Shown: positions 1 through 13,400, counted from the first letter of the stretch. The stretch: DNA of 64,000 bases from Uloborus plumipes (GCA_038373865.1 JAXGGA010002920.1:1-64000), one strand, 5' to 3'. The notes: generated by a model not told the origin, from the sequence alone. Numbers and translations are program-made.

Positions 1-2424
1 GTACATAAAGTTGATGAATTTAACATGGCGGAGTTAGGGCTCACCCAGTTCCTTTAATAGTTCTAAAACTAAAATTCTGGTCACTAATGCATCCAGTTTT
101 CTCCTTGTTAAAGAGTGAGAGTATAATCGAAGGGGGCCCATCTCCCTCTTTCAATGGTGCATTCCCCTCAAATAAAATCAGATACTCCAGAGCGAGAGTT
201 CCCTTCCAAAAGAGAACAATTCCCTTCCCCTCCCCTAAAATTTCAGTGGCGCAGTCTGCGCCATGACCCCTTGGTTAGACGTCTCTGGCATAACAAGGCA
301 GAGTTTTCTATTGAGGGGGGGGGGGGTATCGCAGCAGTCCTTACATGTGCATATCAACAAACTAGGGTTCGAAATATAGATTAAAATCAAAATTAGGCTT
401 CGAAAAATGTTTGAATGCAAAAGCCCTCTCTGCTCGTGCAACATATATCAATATATTAGTATTACATGGTGAAAAATTAAGAAATCGTTGTCAAAGCGCT
501 CAATTTCAGCCCTCCATTTGTTAGTAAGGATTATCATTGCAAATATTTGTTTACCAAATTTTTCTTGAAGTTCGATTACAGAAAAGTTTGGAGTAGATGG
601 CATTTTGTGTCAATTAATTTTTTTCCGGAAATATCACGAGTGGGAAAAAAAAATGAGGGCACTACCTCAGCATGTTTCCAATTTTCTCGTGTTACTTTTC
701 CAGATAAAATAGCCTGACCGGTCTTAAAGAATAAAAAATAAATAACGAAAAGGTTTTCACACCAAGATTTTTTTTTTAACTTTCTCTCTGTTTTGCGTTC
801 ATCTTTCGTCCTTGAAAATGACCTATGTCAAGAATAATGTCAAGAATAAATAACCTTTTATCCCGCACAGGACCTGAAGAAACACATAACGTTTATTTTT
901 TATCTTCACCATTTACTTCTCGGGGGCTGAAAACTTAGTTTAATCCCATGAGATCCTGTTTTTCCCCGCCGTCTGGTCTCAGCTGAACAATTTTTAAAAA
1001 CTATTCAACCTTGTTCTTCAGATCTTCGCTCATGTAAATGTGGAAATTTTTATTCTTCTGGTTTTTCCCCTATTTTGTTTCTACATTCTAATTGCATGTT
1101 GAGATTTTTTTTTTTAATTGTTCAAACTGGATAATCCTTTCCATTGGCCTTGGGTTTTTTTAAACATTGAAGAGAGAAAAAAACTCTCTATCTCTCTCTC
1201 TTGTTTATTTTCCTGAGCTAGCATATTTATTTATTATGTTTTTTTCTTTTTTTTTTTGAGATTTTAAATAAAAAACTGAAATCAGAAACTAAAGAAGGTT
1301 CATAACATTATTTTGTTTTATTATTTATCTTTTTAAAGAATGAATCATTGTTTTCAAATATTGATATTGATTTGGGAAGCTCTTGAGCAAAACGTCAAAA
1401 AAAAAAAAAAAAAAGATTTCAAAAATTGATTTTGTCCACAAAAAAAAGTTTATTACTCCCAACTTGAAGCACTGAACTGGTAAATCTAAAACATTTTTTT
1501 AAAGAATTTTCTACAAATAAAAATAAAAGAAAAAAACTATAAATTGATTATAGAGCGAAGAAAGGAACTTGCTATGCTTTTTCATGAAAAACTAACTTAG
1601 GGGATAATTCTACCCTACGTTCAAATCGATCCTTGTTAATATGCTCAATTTAACATTTAATTAAGTCAAAATGATAGATAAGATATTATTAACATACAGA
1701 TAAAAGAAATATCATGAGTTTCCTTTTGGATCTCCTAAACCACAAAATGTCCAAAGTGAGTAATTGAGTTTGGATTCAAGCAACGTACAGTAAATGACGT
1801 ACACGATTCCCTTATTCTCTAAAGCTTTCGTGATTTCCGTAATTCTTTACGCATCATGTAAATTATGTTTTAAAGTCATAGGTCAAGGAGTTCAGTTGAG
1901 AGGAAAAAATTAAAATGTCGGAAATTCGAAAAAAACTTTTTCCTATTGATCGGATCAAACAGCAATGTTAAGTTCTAGAAAATAAAAATGTACACGCACT
2001 TTGCGTGTTGTTTGTGGTACTTATCGCGGAAGAAAATGCAATCAGTCCATATCTTGGTGGAAAATGAGAGTTAAAGTTTCCTTTATTTTTTTAATGCTAT
2101 TTTAAGGATATAAGGTCATTATCGAAAGTAATATGTTGTACAATTTTAAGAGAAAAAATGTACTTTTGATGAAATTGGTAAAACATTTCGCAGACCGGTG
2201 TGCGCGTATGTGTGCATGTATGTGTTTCTCAAAAACCGAAAAAAAGAAACTTCAAAGCAAATTCATGGTAATATTTTGCCTATGATTTATTTACAACAGC
2301 GACTAAATTATTTTACTTTTTATCATGAAGCAAAAAGCAAATAAATTTTTGAGGGAGAAAAAAATCACGAAATATTGTTTAAAAAATGCTCAGTTATTAA
2401 AAAATGACAATTGTGAGCACAAAT
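1..2424. other. Non-coding AT-rich stretch
   Basis: No convincing coding sequence. It holds a 12-base G run (315-326), poly-T and poly-A tracts and a short CT-rich microsatellite near 1180-1202. Around 245 there is a CAGTGGCGCAG sequence that resembles a hAT-type terminus, but I found no partner end. The small open frames here have no recognisable motifs. Confidence 0.6.
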
Positions 2425-2566
2425 CTGTACCTCAGAACCAGACTAACGTAAGTCCATTTTCGTCATTTTTCGGTAGAGGGGAAAAACGATTGTCGAATAC
2501 ATCGTTTTTCCCCTCTACTGAAAAATGACGAAAATGGACTTACGTTAGTCTGGTTCTGAGGTACAG
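2425..2566. repeat. 142-bp near-perfect hairpin (foldback MITE)
   Basis: Two 66-base arms (2425-2490 and 2501-2566) are reverse complements with one mismatch, separated by a 10-base loop (2491-2500). AAAT lies directly outside both ends, so a 4-bp target duplication is possible. The arms start CTGTACCTCAGAACC. It codes for nothing; an inserted foldback element is the simplest reading. The superfamily is not identifiable from this copy. Confidence 0.8.
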
Positions 2567-3749
2567 AAATCTCATCTTGCGAATCTCTAAGGTCAAAATT
2601 TTGAGTTCTAGTCGCAAATCAAAACATTTGAAGTAAAATATTTCGTACACAATATCACGCTAAAGTTATTTTTGTTAGCAATTTTGTCCATGCAGCACAT
2701 CAATGAAAGTAGTCTGTTGACGCATCTGAATAAATAACAGGCAAAAGCTTTTTCTTTTTTTTCCCCGAAACTTTTCTTCTCACTAAATAAAGTTAACATC
2801 ATCTTGCAAAAAAAAAAAAATAAATAAATAAATAAATCTACAGAACAACACATTTCCCAGAAACATGCAAAATTTACCCCTCATCCTTCTTTTAAGAAAA
2901 ATGCACCATCCATTATTATGATTGATCATTCGGTCAGAGGGAAAAAAAACGTACGCAGAAATGATGAATACAGAAGTTCAGCTTGGTTTTCCCCGTAGAA
3001 AATTCTGCGAAAGACAACTAGAAAACTGTGTCCGTGTAGGGAATTTTTTAAAAGCCTAAAGGTCGTGCATCAACCTCTTAAAACCAGACAGTTGCGATTT
3101 TCAGTTATTGCAATTTTATCTCGTATATTGCATTTTGGCCAAACCCTTTAAAATATTTCTCTTAAAGAAAAAAAAACTAAAGCCGGTTTAAAAAGTTGCG
3201 AACCTGGTACCCGTAGATTTCTGAGCGTATACCGTCCCTCGCCAAATTACTACACACTCAGCAGTTTTTATGCTAATTTATAAAAAACAAAAATTATTTT
3301 TTTTCTGCATACACCAAAATTGAAGGTTTACCCATGTAAGTTGTTTCGTAAACTTTCACCTACGTCATCCCGTAATTTGTTAAATTTAACTTTGCTGAAT
3401 ATGTATAAAGGGATTGCATATTTTGAAAAAAAAAAATGTTTATGCTAAGTCTTTATTAACTAGATCTGATGTTGAAATCTTATTTTTTCCTTTCTTTCTA
3501 ATGGGACTGCGCAAATTAGCTAGTAACCATTCGCAGACCTGTATAGTGATCCCCCAATATGCATCCATCCTTCATGTGAGGTCAGTAAGACGCAGATGTC
3601 ATGGCACAGAGAATTTTGACGGCCATTTTTCACTGGGTGGACGCAATTAGACTCTCTTCCATGTGAAACTGCACTAAGGATTTAATTTTGCCTGACATAT
3701 TAAGCATAATATTTTTTTCTTGTTAGTTATGTGTTTTCATTTTTTTCCC
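2567..3749. other. Non-coding stretch
   Basis: AT-rich with A runs and a TAAA microsatellite near 2818-2836. No gene, exon or bounded repeat was recognised. Confidence 0.5.
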
Positions 3750-3753
3750 TTAA

Positions 3754-3960
3754 CCTTTTGGATCCGGGCTGTTCATATAGAAATATTTCTTTCGACCCAG
3801 GTAGTACGACAGCTGAACCATACATTTCTTTTCCATTGAAAAGAGAAGGTATAAACTCGTATCAGACGTATGAAGCCTTGAAAAAATCCCCCCCAAAGGG
3901 TTCGAGAGAAAATTTCAACCCCGTCCTCTAAGAAAAAATGTACCACCCGGTTCCTAAAGG
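3754..3960 (+). mobile_element. TTAA-flanked MITE, copy 1 of 3 (piggyBac-type)
   Basis: A 207-bp element bounded by TTAA on both sides (3750-3753, 3961-3964). The ends are imperfect inverted repeats, CCTTTTGGATCCGGG on the left and the complement of CCTTTAGGAACCGGG on the right. It matches the elements at 33308-33539 (same orientation) and 42435-42665 (opposite). It has no transposase. In the other two copies a GGTACACATG-type palindrome lies 16 bp inside one end; here only its first half (GGTAC) remains. TTAA targeting suggests mobilisation by a piggyBac transposase. Confidence 0.8.
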
Positions 3961-3964
3961 TTAA

Positions 3965-4500
3965 ACATATGCTGACATACAGTGAATCACAAAAAATACG
4001 GCGATACAAAATACCAGCGAACCAATTTTTATAATGAAAATCTTCAGTAAAAAGAAATCAAGACACCAAATATTTAATTTTGCTACAAAGATTGTACAAG
4101 GTATTAATCTGTAATGTCATTTACCAAATTAGACAGAAAGATCTAAACTATATTCATGCTTCACTGAATCGCATTACGTTTACAAGATGAAATTGAAGCC
4201 ATAATGTTCAATTTATTCAGTCCTTTTGACCCTTATTCCACATTTCCCTCGAGATGATTAGTTTGCAGTTAACGATACGTAAGCCTATATTACTCCTCCA
4301 CTTGCAATGAAAGAAAAACCGACTTCCTGTAAAACATGTCCAATCATTGAAGTTTCAAGGTTAAGTATTTTGAAAATGCAATAAATTACGCCTGCGTGTT
4401 ATAGCTTTTTTTCTACAAGCTTTAAAAGTTAAGTAAACAATTAAAATTTCTGAAAAATGCTTAAATACTGTTCGTTGAAATGACCTATTGTTTCAATGAG
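3965..4500. other. Non-coding stretch
   Basis: AT-rich sequence between two inserted elements. Nothing recognisable. Confidence 0.5.
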
Positions 4501-4508
4501 CTGCATAG

Positions 4509-7178
4509 TAGGGTGGAGCGAAAAAAATGAATTTTTGATTTTCGTAAACGGGTACCTTTCATTTACTGTGAATGAGGATAAGTAACAATTCTGTAAAATA
4601 TTTCACTTTTGCGACGTCATCTTTAGTCTGCGCATTTGGCCTAAAGTTTTGAAATTTTTGATTTTTTTTTAGATTTTTTAATTTTTTTAAAAAAATATTG
4701 CAAATGATAAAACTAGTGACGGGTGGTTATTAAATGGAAGAAAAAGGTTTGAAATATACAATTAAATTTTTAAAACCACTTTAGATTATGATTTCAGTTC
4801 GTGCATTACGCTCAAAGTTCATTAAATTTCCCAAAATTTCTGATATTTTCAACATTTTTTAACTAAGTATTTCCTCTCAATATTCAATTGAAGTGTCTTC
4901 AAACCTGTTTTTATTCATTTTTTTATTACTTTGAACCTTGCAACTCTTCGCTAGCTCATGTGCAACTACCCAGGACTCACCATGAGGAGGTGACCGCACT
5001 TCTAGTCCTACACGTGAACCCTTCCTTCCAACCAATGCGAGCACGTATTTACATTTCTTAGATACGTCTTTCACAGTTAAATTGTTCCTTTGTGTCGTAA
5101 ATTGATCAAATATTTCTGTCAGATATCCTCGTTTTTACTAAACTTTTTCTTTTCCTGTGATTATATACCAATTTTGAAGAGCTTGTGACCTATTTGACAG
5201 CTCTTTCAACTGATTGAGTCTTGAATGGCAGTTTAAAAAGAGCGCATTCAGAAATCATATTTAAATTCTCAGCTTCCATAATCTTTGTAAATATTGTGTT
5301 GTTAAATTACCTGTAAAAGGTGGCTTTGTATCATGACAAGAAATCATATCGATGTATACTGACTTTTGATTTATGTATGTAATGTATGAAAATAGATTTT
5401 TATCTATTTTTGGGATCTGAAGCGTTCTCACTTGTTTGCTTGTTTGTTTTCTAGATTGAGCGTTGATAATACGATTTAAAACAAGTTTCTTTATATACTC
5501 TCTCTTATGAACTAACTAGATTATTTCCAGGCGTTGCCCGGGTGCTTATTAATACAACATGGCTCTAAAAAATATTTGAATGAATTCTATCCTCATGGGA
5601 ATATAAAAACTTATTTCATGCTTAAATGAAATAGTTGAAACTTAAATTGATAATTCATTGTTAATCGTAATCTTTGTTGGAAAATACTCCTATTTAATTG
5701 TTACATTTTATCAATTTGTATGCTTAAAGTCTTATCTCTATTACTCTATCTATTCAAAATTGAAAGAAAATGGCCATTTTGAGACAAAAGATTTGAATTT
5801 TGAGCTTTTTGGATTTTTTTTTAATTTCAAAACCCCCGCCTATGTGAATTCTAATGCATCAAGGAACCTCTGTGCCAAGTTTGTTGAAAATCCGGCGAAA
5901 ACTGGATTTGTATAAGGAACAAACATACATACATCCATTTATATATATATATATAGATATCGATAACAGCATATTTCTTGGGTGCAAAGTATACATTGTT
6001 TTGAATAGATGTGAATACAATTTTCTGCTTTTCCCGGAGAGATAATCTTTATAATCTCACACAAATTCATAGCTAAATTAGTAACGTCTGCACTTCATCC
6101 TAAAAGATCAAGGACACTTTTACCACGAAAGCTATGAACTCTTTTAAAAATTATAGTCTAAAGATTATGTTTGCTGTAGTCAACATCTGGCTTGGGAAAG
6201 CTTTCTTAGACTTCTGTTTCATATTTTTTTGGATATTTTTCCAGTCAAAACTACCTTGCTCATCTCATGAAGTTACTGTTGCTCAGTACTTGAATCATTT
6301 TTATTGTCAAAATCAATCTGATCAATGACAAATTCTATAGGTTCATATTGAACTGATTTGAAAGTATAACATGTTGTTTAGCTTCGTCCAACAGGCCCAA
6401 AAATCACTTTGGTCCACTGGTAGGTCTATCTAGCTTTCTGCAAAAAATGCAGCAAATTAAGTTCATTGAAATGTAATTGGCAAATGTCCCATTTACCAAG
6501 TTTTTCTTCCAGTTTCCGTATTACATCTTTGTATTTTCCTGTCTTTGTAGTGCATTCATCAAAACCAATGCAAACAATTTATTATTCAAAGAAGCAATTT
6601 ATTGTTCCTGACTTGTCTAAGAAATGTAAATGTGTGCTCTCATTGGTTGGAAGCAAGGGGAGCGCGGGTGGCACCCAAAGTGCGGCCACTTCCTCGTGGT
6701 GAGTCCTGGGTTATTTCAATGAGCAAGCAAAGAGTTGAGTAGTTCAAAGAAACAACAAAATGATTAAGAAAATGTTTTGAAGGCACTTTAAGTAAATATT
6801 GAGAGGAAATATTGAATTATAAATTTCTGCTCAATATTGAAAATATCGGAAATTTCTGAAAATTTGATGAACTTTGGGCCTAATGCGCAGACTGAAATCA
6901 TAATCTAAAATGGTTTAAAAAATTTCTTGTATATTTCAAACCTTTTTCTTCCATTTAATAACCACCCGTCACTAGTTTTATCATTTGCAATATTTTTTTA
7001 AAAAAATTGAAAAATCTAAAAAAAATCAAAAATTTCAAAACTTTAGGCCAAATGCGCAGACTAAAGATGACGTCGCAAAAGTGAAATATTTTACAGAATT
7101 GTTACTTATCCTCATTCACAGTAAATGAAAGGTACCCGTTTACGAAAATCAAAAATTCATTTTTTTCGCTCCACCCTA
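4509..7178. mobile_element. 2.7-kb hAT-type foldback element with 8-bp target duplication
   Basis: The octamer CTGCATAG occurs directly before (4501-4508) and after (7179-7186) the element. The ends begin TAGGGTGGAGCG on each strand, fitting the hAT terminal consensus YARNG, and 8-bp duplications are typical of hAT insertions. The inverted arms are unusually long, about 580 bp each (roughly 4509-5093 and 6590-7178), and stay similar nearly throughout. The middle carries a different interspersed repeat (5525-5945). No transposase was seen, so this is a non-autonomous foldback. A P-type element also makes 8-bp duplications, but the termini favour hAT. Confidence 0.85.
5525..5945 (+). repeat. 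Interspersed repeat with GCGTTGCCCGGG head, copy 1
   Basis: It begins near AGGCGTTGCCCGGGTGC and ends with GGAACAAACATACATACATCC followed by a TA microsatellite. A related copy lies inverted at about 48190-48575, sharing the GAAAGAAAATGGCCATTTT block and the GTGAATTCTA block. A longer repeat at 10449-14552 has the same kind of head and tail. The simple-repeat tail suggests a retroposed or otherwise 3'-anchored family; I cannot name it. It sits inside the 4509-7178 foldback. Confidence 0.65.
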
Positions 7179-7186
7179 CTGCATAG

Positions 7187-7635
7187 TTATTGCACAAAAC
7201 TTTTCTGTGCAAACTATTAAATGAAGTCCTTAGACCAAAGGTTACCAAACTTAGAATCATTGCTACCCACATTGAATAAGCTCTACCTAAGTTTTACCAA
7301 AAACAGGAATAAGTGAAAATCAGAGGTTGCAAGGGCTGGAGAGAGCGATGGGTGCGAAAGAATTGCACTTTTGTTCTGCCCTTTAGCCGGCGCCCATGGT
7401 CAGGTAATTTAGTGAAGAACAAAAAAAAAAGAGGAGAGAAAAGAAAGAAAAGAGAACACTAATACCAGTGGAACAAAAATAGCATGTGTTTCCAGAAATC
7501 GATCGTTAATTTTAGAAAACTGGCTAATAGTCCATTGATAACCTCTTCCCCCGTTCAGCTCATTCACTGTAATAGTGCCCATTTGTATGTTTACGGCTCG
7601 GAAATGTAATCAATCTCAGGTATCAATGCCTTCTA
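7187..7635. other. Non-coding stretch
   Basis: Ordinary AT-rich sequence with a purine-rich tract near 7418-7456. Nothing recognised. Confidence 0.5.
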
Positions 7636-7818
7636 CAGGCCCGTCATTTCAAGTTTTTCCGGGGGGGGGTGTCAAAGGGTGCAAATACAATGCAATGCAT
7701 ATTTCCAGAAAACAACAAAAACTGTGCCCACTTATATGTAAATGCATTGATTCTTGAAGCCAGGGGAAGGGGCAATTGACCCCCCCCCCCCCCCGTCCCC
7801 CCCAAAAAGACTGGCCTG
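7636..7818. repeat. Short MITE-like repeat with G and C runs
   Basis: It begins CAGGCCCGTCATTTCAAG and ends with the reverse complement of CAGGCCAGTC, so the ends are a short inverted repeat. Inside are a G run (about 7661-7669) and a long C run (about 7780-7796). Parts of the same repeat, with the motif ATATAAGTGGGCGTGG, recur at about 25550-25660 and 35150-35320. No clear target duplication was found. Confidence 0.6.
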
Positions 7819-9808
7819 CCTCTACACTTTTTAATTAGTAATAAAAGTAGTAAATTTTGAAGAAAAAATAATCAAGTGAATAACAAGATGCAACATGTTT
7901 GCGACCAACTTTGCAATGCAACGGTTGCGGTTGTTAAGTAGTTAAAAATGAGTCACAGCAATGTTGGTTCGGCAGTTTAGAAGTCATCCAATAATGTCCA
8001 TTTCTTTCAGCTGAAACGCTTTACTTCAAATGTAAACTCTCCAAAAATAAATCAGATTTTAAAATAATTTACTGTTTTTACGCAATTATTCTCAGACCTT
8101 GAAAACCATAAACGCTCGCTTAGCAGACAAAAGCGGTCTTGCTCATAAATTGCCTCACACTTTCTTATTTTAGCCGCGGATGGAAAAAAAAACTCAGAGC
8201 CAGTTCATTTAGTATTCTGCTATTGATCCAGAAATGATAGGGAGAATTTAAATTACTTTATCTTCGACCTTACATTGTTACAATCGGACGTTCATTAACA
8301 AGGTCAAAGCAAAAGACGTCATATCAATGATATTCGTGACGCTCGTGTGAAAATATTATTAATTTTCTTTTTAAATCCCCCCCCCCCAAAAAAAAGAACT
8401 TCATCACCAACAAGTTGTTTGAGCCGCTCTATCCTTAATGACACGAAGCATATTTATTGACGAATCAAGTTAAGGGAATTTACTGCACCACAAAAAAGGG
8501 CCACACACCAGTGCAAAAATGACGATTTTCAGGTCATTAATTTATTGTCCTGTATTACTGTATTGGGACATAATAACGTAATTTTTTACGTCAGCTAGTG
8601 CTTTTGGGTGAATATACGCTTTTTGATTTCCAACGGCCCATAGAAAAGTTGTACTGTAAAATGGAATGAATCAGAACACTTTTCATATTTGATCATAAAA
8701 AAAGAAATTTAAAGATTTTTTTTTTTTTAATTTCACTTTTCTTGGGTAAAAATATCGGTCTTGTTTTGCTCTAGATATTCCAAGCGAAGACAAAACATGT
8801 TGAATAGTTTTTATTTGTACACAGTAAAACCTCTCCGAGCTGCCACCTCTACTGAACTACCGCCCCTCTCAACGGCCAATTTCTCGTGGCGCGGATTTTT
8901 TGCCCCATAGATCTAATGTTGTTTAGTTTTCCAAAAAAAATTTGTTCGCATCATATTTCTAATCTTCAGTCCTTCGACTCAAAACCAACTTAGAGGAGGT
9001 CCTATTGGCGGTTAACGAATTGCGATAATTTTGGAGTAAAAAATTTATTCACTTTGTTCACTTGTTGATCAGTGATCTTTCTGCAGAGACAGTGCTTTTT
9101 ATCTGAGATAGTCCCAAGTATTTTAACGCTTTTGCTGTCGTTCCACTTTTACGTACACCATTGACGTAATCAAAAATGGAAAGTTGTGATTATAAAAAAT
9201 TGTCAAAAGTACTTTTTTCAATCAACGAGGATCAAAATTTTAAAGCGCTAACTCTGTGTTTTCCCCCTTTCAAATATTTTCCATCATATACAAGGGAGAG
9301 TTCTTCAAAACAGGGGCCACACTACACTCCAGAGATTCTGGGCACAGCCTCTTTTTTTTTATCCAGATCAATATCTGAGCAATCTCTGATCCAGCACTCC
9401 AAGATTTTATTGAATAGGGCTGGAAACTTGGAGGACATGTGTAACCACGGCTAATTTAACGCGTACCCATCCACATTAGCGAACACGGACAATCTGCGAT
9501 TCAAACGGAGAATATTCAGTTTATTATTGAAATTTAGTTACAATCATCGATGCAATGCAACTATGCACCAATGCGCCATACTGAGTGGAATTCTTGATAG
9601 GTTATTCTTTGAGTTAAAAGGTTTAAGGTTAGGTTAAAAGGTCTTTTTCTCTCTCTCTCGATTTCTATTTCTCAATGCATTGATTGCGTCTATTTTTGAA
9701 CATTAATATTCAGACTATTTGCTTATGAAAATAAGTTCTGAAGACTATAGAGCTCCCTCACTTTAATAGTCAGAAATCAAACCCCGATTGTAACTAAAGT
9801 AATAGTTA
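7819..9808. other. Non-coding stretch with one possible TIR-like end
   Basis: No gene supported. At 8822 the sequence CAGTAAAACCTCTCCGAGC resembles termini of pogo-type MITEs, but no matching right end was found. The 92-codon open frame at 9176-9454 has no motif I recognise and AT-rich composition like its surroundings, so I leave it uncalled. Confidence 0.5.
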
Positions 9809-10028
9809 CAGTGCGTCCCAAAAGTTTAGAGACAACAAGGTTTCCAAGTTTTACGAGAAAAAAAGAAACAACGATTTCAACACAACTTATAATCATGAAA
9901 AATATCAACACAATAATAATATTTCATATGAATTTAATCATACAATCACAGATTTTGTGATAATAATTGAAACTTAAATTTTACTGTCCCAAAAATTTAT
10001 AGACAACTCATTATATTATTTTTAATAT

Positions 10029-10181
10029 TCAAATTTTCAAGCCGTTTTTTCTAATAACTTCAAAAACGCGATCAGGCATATTTCAAACACGATTTTGAAG
10101 AACTTCTGGCTTTAATGAAAACCAACTACGTTCAATTTGCAGCCTAAGATCTTGAACTGTTGCAAACTGTCTTCCATTAGC
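10029..10181 (-). pseudogene. Tc3-like transposase C-terminus (fragment)
   Basis: Read on the minus strand this continues the transposase cut off by the 10186-18011 insertion. The frame passes from GCGAGAGATGTATATGCT through residues such as NGRQFATVQDLR to RVFEVIRKN and a TGA at 10029-10031, with one earlier in-frame TGA. The related element at 59431-60972 has a comparable C-terminal stretch (GGRQYNSTADLKRA, MPNRIYELI), which supports the assignment. It is non-functional. Confidence 0.75.
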
Positions 10182-10448
10182 ATATGGGCAATTCCACGAA
10201 ACTGGAGACATCACACACGAAAAAAAATTTCAATGAACCAATAGTTTTTTGATTTCATATGATGTAAAAAAGAATGAATTTTTATAAAATAACCCTAAAA
10301 AGGCTATAAACTTATTTCTTGTAAGTTTTATAGGTAAGTTTTGACAACACCATTTTGTGCGCATGTTTTCTTGTTTTCGAGCTATTGAAAGTTCATCAGT
10401 TTTTTTACTTATGAAATTAACTGGTATGTCTACAGTTTTATTTTTTAA

Positions 10449-13400
10449 CTAGCAAAAATACCCGGCGTTGCCTGGGCCAATAATGATTTATAGAAACAAT
10501 TCATACTCACCTTTGGGTTTTTTTTCCTGAACTTAAAACACACCAAATTTTGGATAACTTTTTTGGGATACCTAGGATAATTTTACTCCCCTCCCTACTT
10601 TATGAAAATATATTAAGTATTATTATGTCACTAATTTTTGTCTCAGAGAAATAGTCATCAAATGCTGAGATATTATTGCTGACCATAAAATGACGCTAAC
10701 AGTTTTTGAACTCAATGATTTCGAAATTAATAGGGAACATTTGACAATTATTTGTGCAAAAACGCAAGTTAATGGTAATGTAGTCTTGTTTAAGGGTTTG
10801 ATTAATTTAATATGCGGATTACCTTACGTTTTGACATAATTTTAAAAAGGTTTTTATTGGATACATACGGAATATGCCAACAAAAGAAAAAAAACTGAAC
10901 GTTTCGAACGTGGGAGTATTATTTCGATGATTAAGATTTTTCCACAGTCGATAAATATCAGACAATAATCATTTTATTTTGGTTACGTTGTGTAAGAAGT
11001 ACAGTATTATTGCGTAGTCTTTGGCACAAAAACTGGCGTTAGTTGAAAAAAATCTCCGTGCATCTCAGTTGCTAAAATCTTGCATTTAGCATTTAGCACC
11101 CCAGAGACCCCTGTACCTTCCAATTTGCTTGGATTTACCGGTTATTAAAATCTTGCAACAAATTTGGCAAAATTCCTGTTCAATTGGATACTAAGTAACT
11201 GGCCAATTGTAAATATCCCCAGAAAGTGCCAAATCAACGAAAACAAATTTGAGAAATGCCGAAAGGTTGTATTTAAAGCTCCATCAAATTGGAAATAATG
11301 AACCTAATTCATTTATTAGTTGCCAATCTCATCTAGCGATTACGTTACCGATATTCTAAAACATATTTACAAAACTGGCGAAAATAATTGATGCAGTGAA
11401 CAATTCTTACTACAGAAAATACTGTAGAATACAATTTATACTACAAAATAATATTTGCACGTTTCAAAGCACAATAAAAAAACACATTGCTTACACCACA
11501 AAATGGGAACTACTTTGATATATGCCCCAAATCGGAAATTTGGCGACTTTTTACTGTCGCCAAGAAAAATACCTGTTTTTGTTGTTGCCACAAAAAACTT
11601 GTTGCTACAAAACTTTAAAAAAAACTCAAAAAATAGTACAAAACTCAAGAAAATACTAAATTTGGCAACAGCAAAAACCTAAAAGCTGGAAAAAACCTAA
11701 ATTGGCAACACCAAAATAAGAAACAGCAACCCTAAAAAGTCCGAAAAGGAGTGCCAGATTTGGCGCGTAATTTTTGGGGGGGTATATCAAAGTTATACCT
11801 CTATGGAAAAGCCATGAAGCTGAAAAAAACTTTCTTTTTGATTTGACTTGAGAATAGCCTTGAAAACTTAATGCGAAAAGCGGAAATGATACACGCAATT
11901 CTAGCTATCGACAGGGAGTTGAGATGATGCACTAAATATTGAATTAGTTTGTTGAAAGCCTTCACGGATTTATGCGAAAAATGTACCTTAAATTGGAATG
12001 AAAAAAGCGCTACCAATCGAACTTTTTCGAATATTGTTATACACTATAGCCTATGTGTTATTCCGTTACCATCGAAACTCCAAGCCTTCTGTCTGATTTC
12101 TGACGTCACTGACTTGAGGCCAGCGGATTATATTGGCGCTTATTATTGGCCCGTTTTTACTAAACTTTTCTCGGTGGGAAAATTGTTGATTTTGAAAACA
12201 AGAAAATCAAACTTTTGGATCAAAAAAACTTTTTTGAAATGAATACGCAAAGCACAATTCTAAAAAATATTTATTTACATGTCAATGTATTTTTTCATAA
12301 ATTACAAAGATCTCAAGGGAACGAAAAAATATGAGCTTTATTTTTCTCATCATAGTTTCTTCTATATTTAGAAATCGAGCACTTGTTTGGCATTCTTTTC
12401 CAGTCGGTCTGAAAAAATTCAGGAATGAAAAAAATGTTATGATCAAGTAATGATATAAATGTTCATTAGTACAAAACACGAATCATGCTTGTTAAAATTA
12501 CCTATACAGGTTTTAAACTGCTACTTGACTTAAGGGATAGACCAGGTCTTGTGATTGACTTTTTGAAGGTGAAAGATTTGTTGGACTTGATCTAGCTCTG
12601 CTAGATCCCGGGGATTTAAAAGAAGAAGAAGAAGAAACTGCTACTACTAATAGGTTTAAAAAAAAGTTTTATTTCATTTTTTCTATTCTAATTAAATCTA
12701 TCAAAAGCTCAAAACTTATGACATTACTGTCAGTAAATTACAGAATTTTAAAATGTCTGCCCTAAGCTTAAAAATTTATATGATTTTATTATTTGTATTT
12801 ATAATTGAAAGTTCAGTATTATTCATAAGAAAATACTTCATCGTTTTTGACACATATTAATACATAATGGATATTCATGATCATGATGCTGAGAGAAGTA
12901 GAAATTGTGGGCAGCTTACTAGAATTATTTTTTAGCTTTTTTTTTTCTAATAAGTAAGGTTTTATTTATACTTGATTTTTCTTTTCAAAAGCGCAATTTG
13001 TAGTAAACGTTTAATATCAGTTTGTTTGCTTCTTCATTATTTCTTTAGTTGAGATCAAATGTAGGTTGTCGGCCCCTATGTAATGCTCTAAATTAAAAGG
13101 TACAATGAAGAGTTTCGACAATGTTGGTTGTTGGCGCAGCTAAAAATTTGGCTCAATTTTTTGACTCGCAAACTTTTCTTTTTTACAAACCAATCCTCCA
13201 AAAACCATTTAGAACTATAAAATGTCAAGGAGCCATTAAAATTTCGCCAAGCCAAAACTCGTCTAAATGTGCGATAGTTTTCGCAATCATAAAATTGCGC
13301 CAAAAATCAACACTTAAACGTTTTCCAAAATGTTTAGCGCAACATTTATGTTCGCTTCATTTATTTCGTTGACCGATTTCTTCAAATTTGAGATAATTGT

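Noticed and set aside
8822..9020. pogo-like MITE beginning CAGTAAAACCTCTCCGAGC
   Set aside because: No matching right terminus or TA duplication could be found, so it is not called as an element.
9176..9454. 92-codon open frame starting MESCDYKKLSKV
   Set aside because: No recognisable domain, composition like the surroundings, no splice or homology support.
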